The position numbers were made by a program, and so were the translations under genes. Below, in pieces: positions 8,761 to 21,599 of a stretch of 64,000 nt of DNA. Below the pieces are notes generated by a model, which saw only the letters and a list, made by a program, of their open reading frames with translations, was not told the DNA's origin and ran no database searches. The number at the start of each line of letters is the position of its first letter. The first letter of the stretch is position 1. Source of the stretch: Balanoglossus misakiensis (lineage: Eukaryota; Hemichordata); the NCBI GenBank assembly GCA_040954595.2, contig CM082588.2, forward strand, positions 10,230,001 through 10,294,000. Reading direction: 5' to 3'.

Positions 8761-11700
8761 TTACAAATTTTCGTCTTTGCAAAATCTCAAAATTTCGTCG
8801 ATTTTTGAAAAATAAAATCATGGGTAAAAATCATCAAAAAAATACAAATTTTCGACTTTGCAAAATCTAAAAATTTTGTCGATTTTTGAAAAAAATCATG
8901 GGTGAAAATCATCAAAAAATGACAAATTTTCGACTTTGCAAAATCTCAAAATTTCGTAGATTTTTGAAAAAAAATCATGGGTTCGTTGATTTTTGAAAAA
9001 AAAACATGGGTGAAAATCATCAAAAAATTACAAATTTTCGAATTTGCAAAATCTCAAAATTTCGTCGATTTTTGAAAAAAAAACATGGGTGAAAATCATC
9101 AAAAAATGACAAATTTTCGACTTTGCAAAATCTCAAAATTTCGTAAATTTTTGAAAAAAAGTCATGGGTGAAAATCATAAAAAAATTACAAATTTTCGTC
9201 TTTGCAAAATCTCAAAATTTCGTCGATTTTTGAAAAAAAAAATCATGGGTAAAAATCATCAAAAAATTACAAATTTTCGACTTTGCAAAATCTAAAAATT
9301 TTGTCGATTTTTGAAAAAAATCATGGGTGAAAATCATCAAAAAATGACAAATTTTCGACTTTGCAAAATCTCAAAATTTCGTCGATTTTTGAAAAAAATC
9401 ATGGGTTCGTTCAATTTTGAAAAAAAAACATGGGTGAAAATCATCAAAAAATTACAAATTTTCGACTTTGCAAAATCTCAAAATTTTGTCGATTTTTGAA
9501 AAAAAATCATGGGTGAAAATCATTAATAAATGACAAATTTTCGACTTTGCAAAATCTCAAAATTTCGTCGATTTTTGAAAAAAAATCATGGGTGAAAATC
9601 ATCAAAAAATTACAAATTTTCGACTTTGCAAAATCTCAAAATTTCGTCGATTTTTGAGAAAAATCATGGGTGAAAATCATCAAAAAATGACAAATTTTCG
9701 ACTTTGCAAAATCTCAAAATTTTGCCGATTTTTGAAAAAAAATCATGGGTTCGTTGATTTTTGAAAAAAAACATGGGTGAAAATCATCAAAAAATTACAA
9801 ATTTTCGACTTTGCAAAATCTCAAAATTTCGTAGATTTTGGAAAAAAAAATCATGGGTTCGTCGATTTTTGAAAAAAATCATGGGTGAAAATCATCAAAA
9901 AATGACAAATTTTCGTCTTTGCAAAATCCCAAAATTTGGTCGATTTTTGAAAAACAAATTCATGGGAAAAAATCATCAAAAAATGACAAATTTTCGACTT
10001 TGCAAAATCTCAAAATTTCGTAAATTTTTGAAAAAAAGTCATGGGTGAAAATCATCAAAAAATTACAAATTTTCGTCTTTGCAAAATCTCAAAATTTCGT
10101 CGATTTTTGAAAAAAAAAATCATGCGTAAAAATCATCAAAAAATTACAAATTTTCGACTTTGCAAAATCTAAAAATTTTGTCGATTTTTGAAAAAAACAA
10201 TCATGGTGAAAATCATCAAAAAATGACAAATTTTCGACTTTGCAAAATCTCAAAATGTCAATTTTTTAAAAAAATCATGAGTTCGTTGATTTTTAAAAAA
10301 AAACATTGGTGTCAATTTTTTAAAAAAATCATGGGTTCGTTGATTTTTAAAAAAAAACATTGGTGAAAATCATCAAAAAATTACAAATTTTCGACTTTGC
10401 AAAATCTCAAAATTTCGTACATTTTTGAAAAAAAATCATGGGTGAAAATCATCAAAAAATGACAAATTTTCGTCTTTGCAAAATCTCAAAATTTCGTCAT
10501 TTTTAAAAAAAAAATCATGGTGAAAATCATCAAAAAATGACAAATTGTCGACTTTGCAAAATCTAAAAATTTTGTCGATTTTTGAAAAAAATCATGGGTG
10601 AAAATAATCAAAAAATGACAAATTGTCGACTTTGCAAAATCTAAAAATTTTGTCGATTTTTGAAAAAAAATCATGGGTTCGTTGATTTTTGAAAAAAAAC
10701 ATGGGTGAAAATCATCAAAAAATTACAAATTTTCGAATTTGCAAAATCTCAAAATTTCGTCGATTTTTGAAAAAAAAAAACATGGGTGAAAATCATCAAA
10801 AAATGACAAATTTTCGACTTTGCAAAATCTCAAAATTTCGTAAATTTTTGAAAAAAAGTCATGGGTGAAAATCATCAAAAAATTAAAAAGTTTCGTCTTT
10901 GCAAAATCTCAAAAAATCGTCGATTTTTGAAAAAAAAAATCATGGGTAAAAATCATCAAAAAATTACAAATTTTCGACTTTGCAAAATCTAAAAATTTTG
11001 TCGATTTTTGAAAAAAATCATGGGTGAAAATCATCAAAAAATGACAAATTTTCGACTTTGCAAAATCTCAAAATTTCGTCGATTTTTGAAAAAAATCATG
11101 GGTGAAAATCATCAAAAAATGACAAATTTTCGACTTTGCAAAATCTCAAAATTTCGTAAATTTTTGAAAAAAAGTCATGGGTGAAAATCATCAAAAAATT
11201 AAAAAGTTTCGTCTTTGCAAAATCTCAAAATTTCGTCGATTTTTGAAAAAAAAATCATGGGTAAAAATCATCAAAAAATTACAAATTTTCGACTTTGCAA
11301 AATCTAAAAATTTTGTCGATTTTTGAAAAAAATCATGGGTGAAAATCATCAAAAAATGACAAATTTTCGACTTTGCAAAATCTCAAAATTTCGTCGATTT
11401 TTGAAAAAAATCATGGGTTCGTTCAATTTTGAAAAAAAACATGGGTGAAAATCATCAAAAAATTACAAATTTTCGACTTTGCAAAATCTCAAAAATTTGT
11501 CGATTTTTGAAAAAAAATCATGGGTGAAAATCATTAATAAATGACAAATTTTCGACATTGCAAAATCTCAAAATTTCGTCGATTTTTGAAAAAAAAATCA
11601 TGGGTGAAAATCATCAAAAAATTACAAATTTTCGACTTTGCAAAATCTCAAAATTTCGTCGATTTTTGAGAAAAAAAAATCATGGGTAAAAATCATCAAA

Positions 11701-12245
11701 AAATTACAAATTTTCGACTTTGCAAAATCTAAAAATTTTGTCGATTTTTGAAAAAAATCATGGGTGAAAATCATCAAAAAATTACAAATTTTCGACTTTG
11801 CAAAATCTCAAAATTTCGTCGATTTTTGAAAAAAAAAAATCATGGGTGAAAATCATCAAAAAATGACAAATTTTCGACTTTGCAAAATCTCAAAATTTCG
11901 TCGATTTTTGAAAAAAATCATGGGTGAAAATCATCAAAAAATGACAAATTTTCGACTTTGCAAAATCTTAAATTTCGTCGATTTTTGAAAAAAATCATGG
12001 GTGAAAATCATCAAAAAATGACAAATTTTTGACTTTGCAAAATCTCAAAATTTCGTCGATTTTTGAGAAAAATCATAGGAAAAAATTATCAAAAAATGAC
12101 AAATTTTCGACTTTGCAAAATCTCAAAATTTCGTCGATTTTTGAAAAAAATCATGGGTGAAAATCATCAAAAAATGACAAATTTTCGACTTTGCAAAATC
12201 TTAAATTTCGTCGATTTTTGAAAAAAATCATGGGTGAAAATCATC

Positions 12246-15200
12246 AAAAAATGACAAATTTTTGACTTTGCAAAATCTCAAAATTTCGTCGATTTTTGAG
12301 AAAAATCATGGGTGAAAATCATCAAAAAATGACAAATTTTCGTCTTTGCAAAATCTCAAAATTTGGTCGATTTTTGAAAAAAAAATCATGGGTAAAAATC
12401 ATCAAAAAATGACAAATTTTCGACTTTGCAAAATCTCAAATTTCGTCGATTTTTGAAAAGAATCATGGGTGAAAATCATCAAAAAATGACAAATTTTCGA
12501 CTTTGCAAAATCTCAAAATTTCGTCGATTTTTGAGAAAAATCATGGGTGAAAATCATCAAAAAACGACAAATTTTCGTCTTTGCAAAATCTCAAAATTTC
12601 GTCGATTTTTGAAAAAAATCATGGGTGAAAATCATCAAAAAATGACAATTTTTTGTCTTTGCAAAATCTCAAAATTTGGTCGATTTTTGAAAAACAAAAT
12701 CATGGGAAAAAATCATCAAAAAATGACAAATTTTCGACTTTGCAAAATCTCAAAATTTCGTCGATTTTGGAAAAAAAAACATGGGTGAAAATCATCAAAA
12801 AATGACAAATTTTCGAATTTGCAAAATCTCAAAATTTCGTCGATTTTTGAAAAAAATCATGGGTTCGTTCAATTTTGAAAAAAAAACATGGGTGAAAATC
12901 ATCAAAAAATGACAAATTTTCGTCTTTGCAAAATCTCAAAATTTGGTCGATTTTTGAAAAAAAAATCATGGGTAAAAATCATCAAAAAATGACAAATTTT
13001 CGACTTTGCAAAATCTCAAATTTCGTCGATTTTTGAAAAGAATCATGGGTGAAAATCATCAAAAAATGACAAATTTTCGACTTTGCAAAATCTCAAAATT
13101 TCGTCGATTTTTGAGAAAAATCATGGGTGAAAATCATCAAAAAACGACAAATTTTCGTCTTTGCAAAATCTCAAAATTTCGTCGATTTTTGAAAAAAATC
13201 ATGGGTGAAAATCATCAAAAAATGACAATTTTTTGTCTTTGCAAAATCTCAAAATTTGGTCGATTTTTGAAAAACAAAATCATGGGAAAAAATCATCAAA
13301 AAATGACAAATTTTCGACTTTGCAAAATCTCAAAATTTCGTCGATTTTGGAAAAAAAAACATGGGTGAAAATCATCAAAAAATGACAAATTTTCGAATTT
13401 GCAAAATCTCAAAATTTCGTCGATTTTTGAAAAAAATCATGGGTTCGTTCAATTTTGAAAAAAAAACATGGGTGAAAATCATCAAAAAATTACAAATTTT
13501 CGACTTTGCAAAATCTCAAAATTTTGTCGATTTTTGAAAAAAAATCATGGGTGAAAATCATTAATAAATGACAAATTTTCGACTTTGCAAAATCTCAAAA
13601 TTTCGTCGATTTTTGAAAAAAAATCATGGGTGAAAATCATCAAAAAATTACAAATTTTCGACTTTGCAAAATCTCAAAATTTCGTCGATTTTTGAGAAAA
13701 ATCATGGGTGAAAATCATCAAAAAATGACAAATTTTCGACTTTGCAAAATCTCAAAATTTTGTCGATTTTTGAAAAAAAATCATGGGTTCGTTGATTTTT
13801 GAAAAAAAACATGGGTGAAAATCATCAAAAAATTACAAATTTTCGAATTTGCAAAATCTCAAAATTTTGTCGATTTTTGAAAAAAATCATGGGTGAAAAT
13901 CATCAAAAAATGACACATTTTCGACTTTGCAAAATCTCAAAATTTCGTCGATTTTTGAAAAGAATCATGGGTGAAAATCATCAAAAAATGACAAATTTTC
14001 GACTTTGCAAAATCTCAAAATTTCGTCGATTTTTGAAAAAAATCATGGGTGAAAATCATCAAAAAATGACAAATTTTCGACTTTGCAAAATCTCAAAATT
14101 TCGTCGATTTTTGAAAAAAATCATGGGTGAAAATCATCAAAAAATGACAAATTTTCGACTTTGCAAAATCTTAAATTTCGTCGATTTTTGAAAAAAATCA
14201 TGGGTGAAAATCATCAAAAAATGACAAATTTTTGACTTTGCAAAATCTCAAAATTTCGTCGATTTTTGAGAAAAATCATGGGTGAAAATCATCAAAAAAT
14301 GACAAATTTTCGTCTTTGCAAAATCTCAAAATTTGGTCGATTTTTGAAAAAAAAATCATGGGTAAAAATCATCAAAAAATGACAAATTTTCGACTTTGCA
14401 AAATCTCAAATTTCGTCGATTTTTGAAAAGAATCATGGGTGAAAATCATCAAAAAATGACAAATTTTCGACTTTGCAAAATCTCAAAATTTCGTCGATTT
14501 TTGAGAAAAATCATGGGTGAAAATCATCAAAAAACGACAAATTTTCGTCTTTGCAAAATCTCAAAATTTCGTCGATTTTTGAAAAAAATCATGGGTGAAA
14601 ATCATCAAAAAATGACAATTTTTTGTCTTTGCAAAATCTCAAAATTTGGTCGATTTTTGAAAAACAAAATCATGGGAAAAAATCATCAAAAAATGACAAA
14701 TTTTCGACTTTGCAAAATCTCAAAATTTCGTCGATTTTGGAAAAAAAAACATGGGTGAAAATCATCAAAAAATGACAAATTTTCGAATTTGCAAAATCTC
14801 AAAATTTCGTCGATTTTTGAAAAAAATCATGGGTTCGTTCAATTTTGAAAAAAAAACATGGGTGAAAATCATCAAAAAATGACAAATTTTCGTCTTTGCA
14901 AAATCTCAAAATTTGGTCGATTTTTGAAAAAAAAATCATGGGTAAAAATCATCAAAAAATGACAAATTTTCGACTTTGCAAAATCTCAAATTTCGTCGAT
15001 TTTTGAAAAGAATCATGGGTGAAAATCATCAAAAAATGACAAATTTTCGACTTTGCAAAATCTCAAAATTTCGTCGATTTTTGAAAAAAATCATGGGTGA
15101 AAATCATCAAAAAATGACAAATTTTCGACTTTGCAAAATCTCAAAATTTCGTCGATTTTTGAAAAAAATCATGGGTGAAAATCATCAAAAAATGACAAAT

Positions 15201-16470
15201 TTTCGACTTTGCAAAATCTTAAATTTCGTCGATTTTTGAAAAAAATCATGGGTGAAAATCATCAAAAAATGACAAATTTTTGACTTTGCAAAATCTCAAA
15301 ATTTCGTCGATTTTTGAGAAAAATCATGGGTGAAAATCATCAAAAAATGACAAATTTTCGTCTTTGCAAAATCTCAAAATTTGGTCGATTTTTGAAAAAA
15401 AAATCATGGGTAAAAATCATCAAAAAATGACAAATTTTCGACTTTGCAAAATCTCAAATTTCGTCGATTTTTGAAAAGAATCATGGGTGAAAATCATCAA
15501 AAAATGACAAATTTTCGACTTTGCAAAATCTCAAAATTTCGTCGATTTTTGAGAAAAATCATGGGTGAAAATCATCAAAAAACGACAAATTTTCGTCTTT
15601 GCAAAATCTCAAAATTTCGTCGATTTTTGAAAAAAATCATGGGTGAAAATCATCAAAAAATGACAATTTTTTGTCTTTGCAAAATCTCAAAATTTGGTCG
15701 ATTTTTGAAAAACAAAATCATGGGAAAAAATCATCAAAAAATGACAAATTTTCGACTTTGCAAAATCTCAAAATTTCGTCGATTTTGGAAAAAAAAACAT
15801 GGGTGAAAATCATCAAAAAATGACAAATTTTCGAATTTGCAAAATCTCAAAATTTCGTCGATTTTTGAAAAAAATCATGGGTTCGTTCAATTTTGAAAAA
15901 AAAACATGGGTGAAAATCATCAAAAAATGACAAATTTTCGTCTTTGCAAAATCTCAAAATTTGGTCGATTTTTGAAAAAAAAATCATGGGTAAAAATCAT
16001 CAAAAAATGACAAATTTTCGACTTTGCAAAATCTCAAATTTCGTCGATTTTTGAAAAGAATCATGGGTGAAAATCATCAAAAAATGACAAATTTTCGACT
16101 TTGCAAAATCTCAAAATTTCGTCGATTTTTGAGAAAAATCATGGGTGAAAATCATCAAAAAACGACAAATTTTCGTCTTTGCAAAATCTCAAAATTTCGT
16201 CGATTTTTGAAAAAAATCATGGGTGAAAATCATCAAAAAATGACAATTTTTTGTCTTTGCAAAATCTCAAAATTTGGTCGATTTTTGAAAAACAAAATCA
16301 TGGGAAAAAATCATCAAAAAATGACAAATTTTCGACTTTGCAAAATCTCAAAATTTCGTCGATTTTTGAGAAAAATCATGGGTGAAAATCATCAAAAAAT
16401 GACAAATTTTCGACTTTGCAAAATCTCAAAATTTTGTCGATTTTTGAAAAAAAATCATGGGTTCGTTGAT
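12246..16470 (+). repeat. 580-bp higher-order repeat cluster
   Basis: A run of about seven ordered monomer variants recurs with very high identity. It includes caaatttcgtcgatttttg with a lost base, tttgaaaagaatcatggg, aaaaaacgacaaattttcg, gacaattttttgtctttgc, atttggtcgatttttg, and tttgaaaaacaaaatcatgg. Copies of the same landmark lie at 12426, 13006, 14396, 14976, 15444 and 16024. Three pairs are exactly 580 bp apart, with other satellite segments between them. Related flanking segments lie at 13799, 16473 and 17050 (intervals 2674 and 577 bp). This pattern is expected from repeated unequal exchange. Confidence 0.9.
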
Positions 16471-19400
16471 TTTTGAAAAAAAACATGGGTGAAAATCATC
16501 AAAAAATTACAAATTTTCGAATTTGCAAAATCTCAAAATTTTGTCGATTTTTGAAAAAAATCATGGGTGAAAATCATCAAAAAATGACACATTTTCGACT
16601 TTGCAAAATCTCAAAATTTCGTCGATTTTTGAAAAGAATCATGGGTGAAAATCATCAAAAAATGACAAATTTTCGACTTTGCAAAATCTCAAAATTTCGT
16701 CGATTTTTGAAAAAAATCATGGGTGAAAATCATCAAAAAATGACAAATTTTCGACTTTGCAAAATCTCAAAATTTTGTCGATTTTTGAAAAAAAATCATG
16801 GGTGAAAATCATTAATAAATGACAAATTTTCGACTTTGCAAAATCTCAAAATTTCGTCGATTTTTGAAAAAAAATCATGGGTGAAAATCATCAAAAAATT
16901 ACAAATTTTCGACTTTGCAAAATCTCAAAATTTCGTCGATTTTTGAGAAAAATCATGGGTGAAAATCATCAAAAAATGACAAATTTTCGACTTTGCAAAA
17001 TCTCAAAATTTTGTCGATTTTTGAAAAAAAATCATGGGTTCGTTGATTTTTGAAAAAAAACATGGGTGAAAATCATCAAAAAATTACAAATTTTCGAATT
17101 TGCAAAATCTCAAAATTTTGTCGATTTTTGAAAAAAATCATGGGTGAAAATCATCAAAAAATGACACATTTTCGACTTTGCAAAATCTCAAAATTTCGTC
17201 GATTTTTGAAAAAAATCATGGGTGAAAATCATCAAAAAATGACAAATTTTCGACTTTGCAAAATCTCAAAATTTCGTCGATTTTTGAAAAAAATCATGGG
17301 TTCGTTCAATTTTGAAAAAAAACATGGGTGAAAATCATCAAAAAATTACAAATTTTCGACTTTGCAAAATCTCAAAAATTTGTCGATTTTTGAAAAAAAA
17401 TCATGGGTGAAAATCATTAATAAATGACAAATTTTCGACATTGCAAAATCTCAAAATTTCGTCGATTTTTGAAAAAAAAATCATGGGTGAAAATCATCAA
17501 AAAATTACAAATTTTCGACTTTGCAAAATCTCAAAATTTCGTCGATTTTTGAGAAAAAAAAATCATGGGTAAAAATCATCAAAAAATTACAAATTTTCGA
17601 CTTTGCAAAATCTAAAAATTTTGTCGATTTTTGAAAAAAATCATGGGTGAAAATCATCAAAAAATTACAAATTTTCGACTTTGCAAAATCTCAAAATTTC
17701 GTCGATTTTTGAAAAAAAAAAATCATGGGTAAAAATCATCAAAAAATTACAAATTTTCGACTTTGCAAAATCTAAAAATTTTGTCGATTTTTGAAAAAAA
17801 TCATGGGTGAAAATCATCAAAAAATGACAAATTTTCGACTTTGCAAAATCTCAAAATTTCGTCGATTTTTGAAAAAAAAAACATGGGTGAAAATCATCAA
17901 AAAATGACAAATTTTCGACTTTGCAAAATCTCAAAATTTCGTCGATTTTTGAAAAAAATCATGGGTTCGTTCAATTTTGAAAAAAAACATGGGTGAAAAT
18001 CATCAAAAAATTACAAATTTTCGACTTTGCAAAATCTCAAAATTTTGTCGATTTTTGAAAAAAAATCATGGGTGAAAATCATTAATAAATGACAAATTTT
18101 CGACTTTGCAAAATCTCAAAATTTCGTCGATTTTTGAAAAAAAATCATGGGTGAAAATCATCAAAAAATTACAAATTTTCGACTTTGCAAAATCTCAAAA
18201 TTTCGTCGATTTTTGAGAAAAATCATGGGTGAAAATCATCAAAAAATGACAAATTTTCGACTTTGCAAAATCTCAAAATTTTGTCGATTTTTGAAAAAAA
18301 ATCATGGGTTCGTTGATTTTTGAAAAAAAACATGGGTGAAAATCATCAAAAAATGACAAATTTTCGACTTTGCAAAATCTCAAAATTTCGTAAATTTTTG
18401 AAAAAAAGTCATGGGTGAAAATCATCAAAAAATTACAAATTTTCGTCTTTGCAAAATCTCAAAATTTCGTCGATTTTTGAAAAAAAAAATCATGGGTAAA
18501 AATCATCAAAAAATTACAAATTTTCGACTTTGCAAAATCTAAAAATTTTGTCGATTTTTGAAAAAAATCATGGGTGAAAATCATCAAAAAATGACAAATT
18601 TTCGACTTTGCAAAATCTCAAAATTTCGTAGATTTTTGAAAAAAAACATGGGTGAAAATCATCAAAAAATGACAAATTTTCGACTTTGCAAAATCTCAAA
18701 TTTCGTCGATTTTTGAAAAAAATCATGGGTGAAAATCATCAAAAAATGACAAATTTTCGTCTTTGCAAAATCCCAAAATTTCGTAAATTTTTGAAAAAAA
18801 GTCATGGGTGAAAATCATCAAAAAATTACAAATTTTCGTCTTTGCAAAATCTCAAAATTTCGTCGATTTTTGAAAAAAAAAATCATGGGTAAAAATCATC
18901 AAAAAATTACAAATTTTCGACTTTGCAAAATCTAAAAATTTTGTCGATTTTTGAAAAAAACAATCATGGTGAAAATCATCAAAAAATGACAAATTTTCGA
19001 CTTTGCAAAATCTCAAAATGTTGTCAATTTTTTAAAAAATTCATGAGTTCGTTGATTTTTTAAAAAAAACATTGGTGTCAATTTTTGAAAAAAATCATGG
19101 GTTCGTTGATTTTTAAAAAAAAACATTGGTGAAAATCATCAAAAAATTACAAATTTTCGACTTTGCAAAATCTCAAAATTTCGTACATTTTTGAAAAAAA
19201 ATCATGGGTGAAAATCATCAAAAAATGACAAATTTTCGACTTTGCAAAATCTCAAAATTTCGTCGATTTTTGAAAAAAATCACGGGTGAAAATCATCAAA
19301 AAATGACAAATTTTCGTCTTTGCTAAATCTCAAAATTTCGTCGATTTTTGAAAAAAATCATGGGTGAAAATCATCAAAAAATGACAAATTTTCGACTTTG

Positions 19401-21599
19401 CAAAATCTCAAAATTTCGTACATTTTTAAAAAAAAATCATGGGTGAAATTCATCAAAAAATGACAAATTTTCGTCTTTGCAAAATCTCAAAATTTCGCCG
19501 ATTTTTGAAAAAAACAATCATGGTGAAAATCATCAAAAAATGACAAATTTTCGACTTTGCAAAATCTCAAAATGTTGTCAATTTTTAAAAAAAATCATGA
19601 GTTCGTTGATTTTTAAAAAAAAACATTGGTGTCAATTTTTGAAAAAAATCATGGGTTCGTTGATTTTTAAAAAAAAACGGTGAAAATCATCAAAAAATTA
19701 CAAATTTTCGACTTTGCAAAATCTAAAAATTTCGTACATTTTTGAAAAAAAATCATGGGTGAAAATCATCAAAAAATGACAAATTTTCGTCTTTGCAAAA
19801 TCTCAAAATTTCGTCGTTTTTTAAAAAAAAATCATGGTGAAAATCATCAAAAAATGACAAATTGTCGACTTTGCAAAATCTAAAAATTTTGTCGATTTTT
19901 GAAAAAAATCATGGGTGAAAATAATCAAAAAATGACAAATTTTCGACTTTGCAAAATCTCAAAATTTCGTCGATTTTTGAAAAAAATCATGGGTGAAAAT
20001 CATCAAAAAATGACAAATTTTCGACTTTGCAAAATCTCAAAATTTCGTCGATTTTTGAAAAAAATCATGGGTTCGTTCAATTTTGAAAAAAAACGGGTGA
20101 AAATCATCAAAAAATTACAAATTTTCGACTTTGCAAAATCTCAAAATTTTGTCGATTTTTGAAAAAAAATCATGGGTGAAAATCATTAATAAATGACAAA
20201 TTTTCGACTTTGCAAAATCTCAAAATTTCGTCGATTTTTGAAAAAAAATCATGGGTGAAAATCATCAAAAAATGACAAATTTTCGACTTTGCAAAATCTC
20301 AAAATTTCGTCGATTTTTGAGAAAAATCATGGGTGAAAATCATCAAAAAATGACAAATTTTCGACTTTGCAAAATCTCAAAATTTTGTCGATTTTTGAAA
20401 AAAAATCATGGGTTCGTTGATTTTTGAAAAAAAACATGGGTGAAAATCATCAAAAAAGTACAAATTTTCGAATTTGCAAAATCTCAAAATTTCGTCGATT
20501 TTTGAAAAAAAAACATGGGTGAAAATCATCAAAAAATGACAAATTTTCGACTTTGCAAAATCTCAAAATTTCGTAAATTTTTGAAAAAAAGTCATGGGTG
20601 AAAATCATCAAAAAATTACAAATTTTCGTCTTTGCAAAATCTCAAAATTTCGTCGAGTTTTGAAAAAAATCATGGGTGAAAATCATCAAAAAATGACAAA
20701 TTTTCGACTTTGCAAAATCTCAAAATTTTGTCGATTTTTGAAAAAAAATCATGGGTTCGTTGATTTTTTAAAAAAAACATGGGTGAAAATCATCAAAAAA
20801 TTACAAATTTTCGAATTTGCAAAATCTCAAAATTTCGTCGATTTTTGAAAAAAAAACATGGGTGAAAATCATCAAAAAATGACAAATTTTCGACTTTGCA
20901 AAATCTCAAAATTTCGTAAATTTTTGAAAAAAAGTCATGGGTGAAAATCATCAAAAAATTACAAATTTTCGTCTTTGCAAAATCTCAAAATTTCGTCGAT
21001 TTTTGAAAAAAATCATGGGTGAAAATCATCAAAAAATGACAAATTTTCGACTTTGCAAAATCTCAAAATTTTGTCGATTTTTGAAAAAAAATCATGGGTT
21101 CGTTGATTTTTGAAAAAAAACATGGGTGAAAATCATCAAAAAATTACAAATTTTCGAATTTGCAAAATCTCAAAATTTCGTCGATTTTTGAAAAAAAACA
21201 TGGGTGAAAATCATCAAAAAATGACAAATTTTCGACTTTGCAAAATCTCAAAATTTCGTAAATTTTTGAAAAAAAGTCATGGGTGAAAATCATCAAAAAA
21301 TTACAAATTTTCGTCTTTGCAAAATCTCAAAATTTCGTCGATTTTTGAAAAAAAAAATCATGGGTAAAAATCATCAAAAAATAACAAATTTTCGACTTTG
21401 CAAAATCTAAAAATTTTGTCGATTTTTGAAAAAAATCATGGGTGAAAATCATCAAAAAATGACAAATTTTCGACTTTGCAAAATCTCAAAATTTCGTCGA
21501 TTTTTGAAAAAAATCATGGGTTCGTTCAATTTTGAAAAAAAACATGGGTGAAAATCATCAAAAAATTACAAATTTTCGACTTTGCAAAATCTCAAAATT

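Noticed and set aside
16430-16500. CENP-B box in the ttcgttgatttttg variant of the satellite
   Set aside because: TTCG and an A are present, but the required CGGG block is not at the right spacing, so the match is not better than chance.
12426-16805. Families of 60-179-codon open frames in the satellite (plus and minus) as a repeat-protein gene family
   Set aside because: They are translations of the 78-bp monomer, occur on both strands, start and stop where monomers vary, and have no non-repeat exon, promoter or domain.
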